NCBI GenBank assembly: GCA_010909165.1
Contig: MU008174.1
Span: 372,001 to 436,000 of the forward strand
DNA: 64,000 nucleotides
Origin: Anthoceros angustus
Lineage: Eukaryota > Streptophyta > Anthocerotopsida > Anthocerotales > Anthocerotaceae
Direction: 5' to 3'
Shown here: piece by piece, positions 21,379 through 31,820 of the stretch
How positions within the stretch are numbered: position 1 is the stretch's first letter
Layout: each line of letters starts with the position of its first letter
The notes under the pieces: model-generated
Told to the model about the DNA's origin: nothing
Databases searched by the model: none
What the model saw: only the letters and a program-made list of their open reading frames with translations
Made by a program: the position numbers and the translations under genes

Positions 21379-22914
21379 ATGGCCGCCTCGCTTGCGTCCT
21401 GTTCCGCCCGGCTGTCGGCAGGGGCCTTCACCTGGTCCCCTTGCCGGGCTGACGCCGCGCCTGCCGGGGAGCGCTTCTCCGAGGTCGTGCGGTGGGGATA
21501 TGGTGGCCGCCGCCGCCAGGGTGAGCGAGGGAGCTTGCAAGTGGCCGGCATTGGATGGGTCGGTTTCTCTGTCGGGTCATGCAGGATTTTTGTGGGTTCT
21601 GGATTTTGATTTGTGGGTCCTGGGACTTGGATGGTGGGTGGCTCAGAATGTGGGTTTTGGGTGGTGCAGGATCCGGAAGGGATACTGGGTGCCCCTCAGC
21701 CCGGGCACATTGCGAGGCGGAAGTTTCAGAAGAGCCTGGAGCAGGACCAGGCTGCCAAGGAGGAGTTTGAGAGGGAAAAGCAGAAGGAGCGGGAGAGGAT
21801 AAGAGCTGCTCGAGAGGTGACCCCATCTTGTGTGGAACTCTAACTGGTGATTCCAGCTTCTTTTTTCCCTTTCTGCGTGCTGTTGTTTATCCGTATGAAG
21901 GAGAAGGATTCTGTTCTGCAGCACTTGCAGTACGGGGAAGGGGTTTTGGGTCTGGATGGTGATGGGGGTTGTCGGATTGGCAGGCCAGAGTGGTTCCTGC
22001 AACGACAGCGGAGTTGGTGGATTATCTTCTGGACACTGAGGCTCGGGAGCTGGAGTTCGAGATTGCCCGGTGCAGGCCAAGGTGGGAGCAAGGGATTGTT
22101 CCCTGTTATGTGATGGAGCTGCTTTTATTGATGAAGTGGTAGATGGGGAAGGCCATTTGCTGAATGCAGTTGGTTGCAGGCTGGATGGTGAGTTCTTCAA
22201 GTACCTGAAGAATGAGATTGGCAGCTTGCGATTTGCAGTGAACCCCTCTCAAGTAAGCTGGCAGCATCCGATCCTCTCAGCGTGAGATTTGCTTGCATTT
22301 GCCGTGTTGTGTCGGTTCCTTCATACAGCATTATGGTATGCAGCAAACAGATGATAGGCTAGTGGAGCTGGAAGCATTGGAGAAGGTTCTTCAGGAAGGC
22401 ATTGGTGCGTGTGCAGACACAGCTATTTGCACGCTGTAGAAGTGAAAGTCATGGGAATGAAACTCATCTGTTTGTATTCATGTTCTGCAGAGGCGTATGA
22501 CAAGCTGTCCTCCAACCTTTTGAATGCCAAAGACCGCCTTGCTAAGATACTCGTTTCCCAAGACAAGCGGGCCACTGTGAGCACAACGCTTCCCTTGCCA
22601 GCCAACCTCATGCGTGCCTGTCGCAGACTGTGGCTAACATATGCATTCCTGCATCCATCTTCTGCAGTTGCTGGAGATGGCTGGTGAGAATCAGCTGGAC
22701 AGGCCGCTGTTAGCACTGTTGGATCAAAACATTGCTGCTGCCAGATCTGCTGGCCAGGTACGGAGCAGGCCATGGGCACCATCACTCTTGTATTGTGCCG
22801 AACTCAGTAAGAAAACCTGCTTACTGGATGCACTCTTGTGGCATGAGACAGGAACAAGCGGTCGGCTTCATGGAAAAAATCCGTGGTGCTGTCCTCAAGT
22901 ACATGACTGTGTGA
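21379..22914 (+). CDS. Plastid protein of unknown function, At4g37920-like
   Basis: Exons after the first are clear: 21,670-21,816, 21,984-22,081, 22,180-22,252, 22,329-22,404, 22,491-22,576, 22,668-22,757 and 22,852-22,914 (stop TGA). They code about 210 residues: a charged helical stretch (EEFEREKQKERERIRAARE), then the blocks YLLDTEARELEFEIAR, EFFKYLKNEIGSLRFAV, LVELEALEKVLQEGIEAYDK, RPLLALLDQNIAAARSAG and MEKIRGAVLKYMTV. These resemble my memory of the uncharacterised chloroplast protein At4g37920; no catalytic motif is seen. The first exon probably starts with ATG at 21,379 (MAASLASCSARL, transit-peptide-like). Its frame does not join exon 2 through the best donor (21,520, phase 1 into phase 0). 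Either an earlier donor near 21,486 is used, or the base count in exon 1 is wrong. Confidence 0.7.
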
Positions 22915-23943
22915 GCTACTGTTGCAAGAATGGTCACCAGAGCTGCCAACCATGTCATGGAAGCAGACACAAAGTAGGGCATCAGTGTCAACAATTCATT
23001 CCTTATGAACCATCCTTCGGTCTCGAGCAGGAATCTGCAGCCGCCCCTCCCATCATGCAATTGTTTTTCCTATTCAACGCAAGAGACCGATGGATTTTGG
23101 CAGGACGCCCGTGCCTGGTAGCTGAGCTCAGCTGAAAGCCGCTCTCGAACCTCTTCTCCTCCTACTACCGACAGTGATTTGTGAGCATGATCTACATGAT
23201 CGAAAGGAGCTCTGGAGGTCCCCAAAGCTGCTTCTGCCAAACTTCACACAACAGACACAAACACCAGCCCACAAACCAAGGCTTGTGTCAGGAATGATCC
23301 ACGGAGAAAGAAAATCTTCTCCTAAATCGTCACGCCTGCCGCCCACTAACTCATGACTCTCGCACCTGCTGGGAGGCGATGAGGTGAGTTATAGCCCGGT
23401 GACCGAGCTGCTGCACACATACAGGCAACATGTTGGTCCACGTTGTCGAAGCTGCCGCAACTTTCCAACTTCCTTCCCTCTGTCCTGGTATGGCCATGGC
23501 CTAAAGAGCGGGCGTGGACAGGGAACGAGCAACTGATTGAAGCAAAAATCCGTAAAGAAATGGACGCCATGTACATCAACAGCCAACCATCCCCGCGTAC
23601 AGAATCTGGGCCTGGCCGAGCCCTCTGGGTCAAGCCCAGTACATCGTGTGAGTGAGGCGGTGCATCCATCCCACACACTCAATGCTCCCGTAGCTTTTGC
23701 ATTTATTCCATGCCACGCCCAGATCCTGTTGAATGCATCCCTCCCAGGTCGTTCAAACGTCGTGAACAGCAACAGTTATTACCTCTCAACCTCCTCACCA
23801 CAGTCTGTGGGTTGTGGTTTGTTTGTGGCTTGTGGGCTGATGTGGCTTGACATTGCAGCATGTTTCTGGACTAACCCCATCAAAGCTACAAACAACACAC
23901 ATCGATTCAGACCTCTGAACTAGGTGAATCATGAATTCAACCC

Positions 23944-24034
23944 ACTGTGGGCTGATGTGGGTTGTGGGCCGATGTGGGTTGTGGGCTGTGGGCTGATGTG
24001 GGTTGTTGGCTGTGGGCTGATGTGGGGTGTGGGA
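23944..24034. repeat. GTGGGCTGATGTGGGTT minisatellite
   Basis: About five degenerate units of 17-26 bp in a G/T-rich strand. Confidence 0.75.
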
Positions 24035-24650
24035 TGAGGGTTCATGTTGGTTGTAACTCGTGGGTTGTCGGTCGTGAACATGGAGAATCGTGGTAACAGT
24101 GCTTCACCGAGCTTCATGAGCCTCATTGAAACAGGCGCTGAGACAGCGGCAAACCTGGGAGGTTTCTGCATCGGCCCACGTTTTTTGGTAGGATATGTTG
24201 ATCGTCACCAAAGCCTTGCGTTAGGGTGGTGAAATCGCAATGCCGTGCCATCAAATGCCTGGTGGAGACGTCGCATTGGCCGCTCGATATGCGTTCCCCA
24301 CCACCACGCCATGATCCTCTTACGTGCCCCTCTCACTCCAAGGAGGGATAGACACCGCACCACGCCAGGTAAAACGATCAACCCCACAAGGACATCTCCC
24401 ATCACCATAAACTAGTTTTGCTGTGGCTCCACCTTTTCCTATGCGTCACTCGTCAGTTCGGATCGCTCTGGTATGCGTTCAGATTTGAGATTTTCTTTTA
24501 TTTTGATCCACCCAGCACAAGGAAATCTCTTGCCTCTTAGTGCATTGTATTGGAGGTCAATGAAGTTCTTCCAAAGTCATCCATGATACCTTCTCACATT
24601 CTGTAGATGACTCTCCTCAAAAGGCTGTGATAATGTGATTTGATGGAATT

Positions 24651-24794
24651 GTATCTCTTGTAGATATCGATCACTATAAGTTTTTTATAAGCGTGAAGAC
24701 TTCCTTGAGGATGGAGGGTACATTTCATCTCTTGTAGATATCGATCACTATAAGTTTTTTATAAGCATAAGACTTCCTTGAGGATGGAGGGCAC
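24651..24794. repeat. Tandem duplication of about 75 bp
   Basis: ATCTCTTGTAGATATCGATC...TTCCTTGAGGATGGAGGG occurs twice, with small indels. Confidence 0.85.
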
Positions 24795-26906
24795 ATTTCT
24801 CACTGAGCTCTCGATGAAGTTTCACGGAAAGTTTCATAAGGACGGAAAAAACCATCAAGATAGAATTTTTTTCCGTCTTGTACTCTTAAATGGACTAACC
24901 CCATCACAGAATACAAGAGGGAAAAAATCACAAAGGAGCCAAGAGAAATGTGTCCCTTCCCGTTACTACATTTCTGTGAGCATTGAGGTGCATTCTACAA
25001 CCTACGAAAGAGAAAAAAAGAAGCACGACCTACCGAAATAATGAATTGCAATATCTTTTGATGCACCATAATAGATAGCAATGCTACAACCATTGTGGTG
25101 CATTTTACAACCTACCTAAGAAAAAGTAAAAGAAGAACGACCTACCGAAATAATGGTCGCAATATCACACCTGTAATAGCTTGCTCAAGAACAATGAATC
25201 CGCGTTGTCATAAGAATGAAATAAAACAAAAAAACAACAGCCGGACCCCTTCACATCTTTTGTAATAAGCTATCGCACCCTTCCTGATAAGGACGTCAGA
25301 GATAATCATGGTGTCACCAAGCCTCAAGAGTGAGGGCACAAATATTGCCATTCCCATAGATGCATTTTAGAATTTATGTATATGAGATTATTATCATTTA
25401 TATTAAAATATGATTTAATAAAAATATTTTCAATATTTTATTAAAATAATTTAATCATCACCAGATGATTTTTGTTGCTTATTGTGTTTTTGATTACAGC
25501 TTTAGGTGGGATCATCTTATATCTCTGATCCTCTGATTCTGTGTTCCAATGGGGCTTTGTATTGAACTTCGAAGGTGTTGTGTCAAATTTTCTAAGGTTT
25601 CCATTACAAATTTTGTTGTAATAGACTCTGCTTGTGAGTTGGTCAAGAGCATCCCTATATTATGAGAATATATTACGATGATATTATTATAATTAACTAT
25701 CATGCAGGAGGCCAAAGTACTCATAGAATGGGACTAAATTACAGCAACATAAGTATCATAATTGTCCGAACAATTATTCAAACATATATAGGTATCGCAA
25801 TTGTGCTTTAATAAAGAAGCAAAGCTTACTTTCGCAAAAAGAAAACACTTGTCCGAACCACCCTAGGCCCTTGGAACGGTAATCTTCGTAGGTATCGCGC
25901 CGGTGTCCGTCAACGGTCGCTCAAATACATACGCGTAAGGCGTAAGGTAAGTCTGTCTCCATACACCTCCAGGTGGTAGATATTAGGTAGGCACTAACTA
26001 GTCGCAAACGTCCTGTTAGTGCGGACTTAAAATTCTTTTCCACGCTGAGCCAGCTCATCTGGGCCTTGAGTCCTTGAGTTTGCAGTCCCTAATGTTTCGC
26101 AGCGGCCGGCGAAACTGGAACTGTGCCAGACACTTCACTCTGACTCGAGGCTTTTGCCTTTCTTGGCCCCGCCTGGGACAAAACAAGAGGCACCCGCATT
26201 CTCCCGCCACCACCTACTCACATTCGTTGCGCTTTCTCGCGCTCCGATCCGGCTCCTCTCCGCGGCGCCGTAGCCGCAGATCGGGGCTCTAAGCCTCTCC
26301 AGGGCTGCTGCCTGCGTTTTCTCCCTTCGTTGCGACCGACACTCTGCGGTGCTCGGTGTGCGGATTTTGACGGTGCTGCTGCCGGAAAGGCCGTGTTTTG
26401 GCCTGAATTTTGAACCGGTTGCGTCTGGTTCAGGTCCGTCTGACTGCTAGCTGTAAGGTGGAATTTGGCCATTTTCGGTGTAAGCTCTGAGCGCTTGGCA
26501 GGAAGGTTCTGTCTGCGAGGCGTGAGGTGGAGCCTGGGAGGCTTGGCTTTTGGATCTGAAGTTTGGCCGCGTTTGCTTGTGCTGAAACCTGTGCCGCTGA
26601 GCTTGTTTTTATGAGAAATGCGAGGGATCTGTTGCTTTAGGTGACACAATTTGGTGTCTCTGTCTGGCGGTGTTGGTAGCCGGTGACCTGATTCAGTGGA
26701 GGAGATGTTTGGAATCCGAAATTGTTGCGTAAATTGCTTGTGTTGAATTTGTTTGCTCTTTGGTGTTCAGGCCCCTTGCCAGCGGACGGCAGCACGTTCC
26801 AGTGTATGTTTGGAGATTTGTGGATCTCCCTGCTGTCAGACTATTGGATCTATCAGTTTGATGCCAGTCTGAGGAAGTATTGACTGCGTACGCACGAGAA
26901 GAGGAA

Positions 26907-29112
26907 ATGAATTCGACGAGTTTGAACCATCGGCGTCATGACAACCAACCGCCTGTGGAGGCGTACTCGCCTAAGCCAAGCAAGCGCGTATGGTCCCGTT
27001 CGGTGGAGTACTTGTTCAGGGAACAACGGTTTCTGTGCATCCTTGTCGGGGTTGCTATTGCCTCGGGTTTCTTTCTCTTCCAGCCGGCATTGTTTTCCAC
27101 CGTGAGTACTGTCACTCATCAACCAGTTGATTCTGCGGCGGTCACTGGCCTGGCCCGGCGGACTGCCGAGAGAGGAGCATATGTCAATGGCCACCTGAGC
27201 GCCGGAGGTAAAATTCCTCTTGGCATGAAGAGGACAGCTTTACGCATTGTGGTCACCGGCGGGGCCGGATTTGTTGGCAGCCATTTGGTGGACAGGTTGA
27301 TGGAAAGAGGTGACAATGTTATTGTTGTCGATAATTTTTTCACCGGGAGGAAGGAGAATGTGAAGCATCACTTCGGCAATCCCCGATTTGAGCTTATCAG
27401 ACATGATGTTGTGGAACCTCTGCTGTTGGAGGTTGATCAGATTTATCATCTTGCTTGTCCTGCCTCACCTGTTCACTACAAGTTTAATCCTGTCAAGACA
27501 ATTATATCCTTTGGAGTGTCCATGGAAGTCTTTCTGCTTTTGTAGTATTTTCGCGTTGATGTCTTTCAGTGTGCTCTGTGTTTAAAGCATTTTGATGCGC
27601 ATTATTGAGTTCAGTAGCAAGCAGCTTGGAGTTATGGTCTTAACGTTATGGCTGAGTGTCATAGGTCCGTAAAGCCTGAAATGCTGGCACTGCTTTGTAT
27701 TGACAAGTTCGGGCTGTCATAAAGCAGTGCGTGAAGGTCTGGCATCTATTCCCTGAGCTCTGATAATGGTGTAGTCTTTGTCAGATGGATTGGCTTTCTA
27801 GACCCTGTTCTTTCCTTAAGTACAACCACAAGACAAATGTCGTTGGCACTCTGAACATGCTAGGATTAGCAAAGCGTGTTGGCGCACGGTTTCTGCTTAC
27901 CAGCACAAGTGAAGTGTATGGAGATCCTTTGCAGCACCCCCAGAAGGAAGAATACTGGGGCAATGTCAATCCCATCGGTCGGTACCTGATTTTCTGTTTA
28001 GGGATACGTTCCAGGCATTTGTGAATCGACAGTTGCTCAAGTCTCATGTGTCACTCAGGTGTTCGGAGCTGTTACGATGAGGGTAAGCGCACTGCAGAGA
28101 CTTTGACAATGGATTACCACAGAGGTGCGGACGTGCAGGTGAGCACCTGGTGTTCCTTTGCAGGCAGATGATGTTTGCAGGAGGAAAACCGTTTGGAACT
28201 TCTGCTTGAATGCTTACTTTTCTGTTGCTCTTTTTTTTCTCCACAGGTTCGCATTGCTCGCATTTTCAACACGTATGGCCCTAGGATGTGCATTGATGAT
28301 GGTCGTGTTGTCAGCAACTTCGTGGCACAGGTAAAAGTTGTGCAACAATGTACCAACGAGATGATCACAAACTGGCAATCAAGAGATTCTATGGGATGTG
28401 CATCACCTAGCTTCCTGTTCTGACCTGTTTGTGCCTTGGTAGGCCCTGCGGAAGGAACCAATGACTGTATATGGTGATGGCAAACAGACAAGGAGTTTTC
28501 AGTATGTGTCCGACCTGGTAAGTGTGTTTTGTCATTTCTCGACATAGTGTGCTTAACAGAAGTCAAGTCAAGTTGACTCCGTGATAACCAATCTGTCCTG
28601 TAATGCATAGGTTGAAGGCCTGATGCGGCTTATGGAGGGTGAATATGTTGGTCCGTTCAACCTTGGAAATCCCGGGGAGTTTACAATGCTGGAGCTCGCT
28701 CAAGTAAGTTGTCTTGTCGTTGCTAACTCACCGAATGAGGCTTCAGTGTGCCGTTGTGTACAAGTCTGGTTTTTGCCTTCGTTATTCGGCCCTCCCTGGG
28801 AGCCAAAGCACTCTCGGGGAAGAGCTGATGGGCCCTTACCATGGTAAATTGTGTGCTATACAGGTTGTGAGGGATACAATTGATCCCGAAGCCAAGATTG
28901 AGTTCAGGAAGAACACAGAGGATGATCCCCACATGCGGAAGCCAGACATCTCAAAGGCCAAGGAATTCCTAGGCTGGGAACCCCGTGTTGAATTAAGGAA
29001 GGGTTTACCACTTATGGTTGATGATTTCCGGCAGCGCATCTTTGGTGACCAGAAAGATGGGGCTGAATTGGCTATTGATGTTTCGAGGAAGGAAACTGAA
29101 GGAGATGATTAG
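26907..29112 (+). CDS. UXS: UDP-glucuronate decarboxylase (UDP-xylose synthase), type II membrane form
   Basis: Converts UDP-glucuronate to UDP-xylose for cell-wall xylan and glycoprotein synthesis; membrane forms act in the Golgi lumen. Seven exons (26,907-27,503, 27,830-27,977, 28,059-28,138, 28,247-28,330, 28,443-28,517, 28,611-28,703, 28,864-29,112) code 441 residues, the usual length. A signal anchor lies at about residues 42-59. The NAD-binding glycine motif GGAGFVG is at 118-124, and the short-chain dehydrogenase pair Tyr254/Lys258 sits in SCYDEGK. Other family blocks are [21 protein letters not shown] and [16 protein letters not shown]. The first intron begins ATATCCTTT and ends AC, a U12-type AT-AC intron; the joined frame reads Thr-Ile-Lys-Thr-Asn as in the family. 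The start at 26,907 is the first ATG in frame. The transcribed leader probably extends back to about 26,050. Confidence 0.95.
27504..27829 (+). other. U12-type AT-AC intron of UXS
   Basis: The 5' splice site reads ATATCCTTT, matching the U12 consensus. A TTCCTTAA branch-site match lies about 12-15 bases before the terminal AC. No GT-AG alternative nearby restores the conserved reading frame as cleanly. Confidence 0.85.
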
Positions 29113-30319
29113 GAGGTATGAGAAGCTAGCTCATCATGGGTAACGTAGGTGAAGCATGTAAATAACTGCTGAGGCAAGCTATGCGTGGAGTGGTCCCGAA
29201 GGCCAGACCCGTAAGCTTGCAGTAAGCAGTAGGGGAAGTGTCTAGGTCCATTCTTACCGTCACAAGCGCCACCATTGGCTTCACATCTTTGTGACTACTG
29301 AAGACAACCAATGTCCAGCGAGCTTAGTTTTAGATCCACGTCAGTGTGTGGAGGTGTAGTTTACCCTTCTCTGGTCAGAACTCTTCGGCTTCAAGCATGA
29401 AATTTTCGCCGGATGGTAGGAGGCCAACTAAACGGCATGGTTCCTTTTTCATCCCGTTGTGATACCTTCCTCTATTGCACTGCTGGAGTTTATCCTTACT
29501 ATCCTCTAGGGGCCACTTTCCATGGTATAGTATGTCCCATTGAACATGAGATGTTGTCCGGACTTTGCTTCGAGTATGGCAATGGCCGAGGCTTCTGGAC
29601 AAAGAACTGGAGTAGCCCTGACGGCCATAGTTGCTGCACGACAGGTATACCATGGTAATGTTGTTGCGGAACTAGACATAACTGGACGTTGACCTCCAAT
29701 TTTTGAACTTCCGCTGAAGACAACAAACTACCAGATGCTTTGTATCGAGTCAAATGTAAATTTTGGCATCAATTTTGATGCATAGATCAGAAAATGACTT
29801 TTCCGTAGGATAGGATGCTCTTTGGCCACCTGGCCACGCGGCTTGCGTAGCCTCTGACGTCAGCTTGCTTATCACAAAGCGTAATCGAAATCGTATTACA
29901 ACGAAGAATCTGGAGTGAACGCATTCCAATCTTTCCTTGTCGATCTGAAAAAACGACGGCGTTTCAGTGGGCTCCAACTGGCTATGAGAATCACTATTTG
30001 CTGCTGAGCAAGAGCTTGGAAATCGTACACATAATTTGGTAAGTGATCTTGCTTTTATCTCTGCTGTGGCGGTTTCTCTTCTCGTTCTTTGGCTTTGAGG
30101 TTAAGCAGGTATTAGTAGTTAATCGTCCTCTAAACCACGTTTTGCTAACCCCGATGAACAACTAGTGCCTGACAACGGGTCGGCCTGAAACGACCTGATT
30201 CGTTTCAGCATCTTAAGAACTTTCCCTCAGAAAACCAGTCGAGTGCGATTTTCTCCAACAGGAGGACGGTTGATCATTCAGGCCCCTTGACGGCGGACGG
30301 GTGACAGACACGAGCGGGC
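29113..30319. other. 3' UTR of UXS and intergenic region before prefoldin 1
   Basis: No further gene seen. An open frame at 29,413-29,658 lacks any recognisable motif. Confidence 0.5.
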
Positions 30320-31201
30320 ATGGCATCCGAAGTGAACAAAGAGGTGCGTTCGTTCGGATGCTGGGATTTTGATTGTAACAGCCTGGAAATTGAGCAGACG
30401 TGTGCTTCAGGCGTTTGTGGAGCTGCAGGCTCAACTGGTGGACACTGCATCCAAGCTGAAGCAGGTTAGCTCCCGCTCCCACTCTCTGTTTCCTTCTCGC
30501 TCCTCGATTTGTTTCTCGGACTCTAGGTCTAGGGTTCTCAGCGCTCTCTTGTGCAGGTCCAGATGCAAATGAGAATCAGGGAATCAGAAAAAAAACGGGC
30601 ATTTCTGACTTTTGACGAATTACAGCGCCTGCCTGAGGATACCAGGACTTACCGATCAATTGGTAATTCTCCAGTCCCGCGGCAGGTCGTTGCTTTCGCT
30701 CCTGCTTCCCGGTTACGTTTTGCAGGGTCCATCCGCTAATCAAGTCTGGGTGCACTTGGCAGGCAAAGCGTGAGTGCGCATGCCTCCAAAACCTTTCTTA
30801 TTTGCTTTTTTGGCATTTTTGGCCGACGGCATAAGGTTTGAGAGTCAGGTACTGCTTTTGCCGTGATCACGGCTTTTGTGAAGTTCCTGCCCTTGCACAT
30901 GACATCCTGTTTGCCTTGACATCCAGATTTGTTCTTGACTCCATCTCGGAGCTCATGAAACAGCAGGAAGAGAAGTGCCAAGAATGTGACTCCAGCTTAG
31001 CCTCTTTACAGGTCAGTTGACGGTTGAGATTTCACTTTCATCGACAGTCTCTGAGCGCGCTTTTCTGAGTCAGTTCTCCTGCTGCAGACGTCCAAGGAGT
31101 ATCTCGACAGAGAGATGAAGGAAGTTGAGAGCAACTTCAAGGAGTTGATGCAGCAAACTCCTGCTCTTGCCCGTCAAGTGATGGCCATTTCAATGAATTG
31201 A
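30320..31201 (+). CDS. PFD1: Prefoldin subunit 1 (beta-type)
   Basis: Subunit of the hexameric prefoldin co-chaperone that delivers unfolded actin and tubulin to the CCT chaperonin. Exons: 30,320-30,343, 30,411-30,464, 30,557-30,662, a 7-nt microexon 30,763-30,769, 30,927-31,011 and 31,088-31,201, giving 129 residues, the normal family size. Conserved blocks: MASEVNKE, FVELQAQLVDTASKLKQ, QMRIRESEKKRAFLT..EL, LPEDTRTYRSIGK.FVL and the C-terminal coiled coil EYLDREMKEVESNFKEL. The two coiled-coil arms flank the beta-hairpin region as in beta prefoldins. Without the microexon the frame around SIGK-A-FVL cannot be joined. Confidence 0.93.
30763..30769 (+). other. 7-nt microexon of prefoldin 1
   Basis: GCAAAGC lies between TTGGCAG (acceptor) and GTGAGTG (donor). 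It supplies the Gly-Lys-Ala codons, partly split, that link exon 3 (phase 1) to exon 5 (phase 2). Confidence 0.85.
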
Positions 31202-31820
31202 CGCACAACATGTGCATATCTGGCCTGGCCTCCTACTGGCTGGATACCCCAGCTCACCTTGTAGTCAGCAGATGAAGGCTGTGTGATGATGTTGCACGAC
31301 GCTCAAGCCTTCGTGGACAGACTCGTATGCTGCAGCCTGACTAAAGGACGTGACGTACGGTAGGCTAACCGTCTGCAGGCACATGCATACAGGTTAGTCT
31401 GAGCTGTGCAGGCGTCACTTTCGGCTCCGCGGTTATCTTGCTGGGATCTCTGTGTGGTATGTGACATGCCCCCAGTGCCAAGCAGTACAACTCTTGCATT
31501 TCTGCTGAAACAGATATACCTATTTGTGAATGATGTATCATGCCTGCCACCTGTGTCCCAAGACTAGACTGTGGTCCGACTGCTATGTTTCTGTAATCCG
31601 CTTAACAAAGATACCACTGAGATCGCGTTCCGAAATCGAAAACCTTCAACATTTGCGGCTGCTCGCCAGTAACGAGCAGTGCTGCTGTGTCCGATGGTGT
31701 TTTCCACCGCCTTTTTTGTTCATTCCTTGAGAGGTACCTTTCCCGATAGCAGGCATTAATGGGCACAAGTATCTATGTGCAAGCCCATCCGATAGTCTAT
31801 AGGTGGGATCATTGGGATGG
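31202..31820. other. 3' flank of prefoldin 1
   Basis: 3' UTR and intergenic sequence; no gene supported. Confidence 0.5.

Larger units (their letters stand above)
22915..26030. other. Intergenic DNA with minisatellite and short duplications
   Basis: Includes the 3' flank of the preceding gene, a GTGGGCTGATGTGGGTT minisatellite (23,944-24,034), a duplicated segment of about 75 bp (24,651-24,794) and a diverged pair of about 100 bp around 24,970-25,170. There is also an AT-rich stretch (25,375-25,470). No coding signal is convincing. Confidence 0.5.

Noticed and set aside
20869-21802. Several long frames over the ASL/At4g37920-like promoter region
   Set aside because: They are shadows of the ASL first exon and of the other gene's exons in GC-rich DNA.
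29413-29658. 81-codon Cys/Gly/Tyr-rich frame after UXS
   Set aside because: No homologous motif, no splice logic; lies in the probable 3' UTR and intergenic region.
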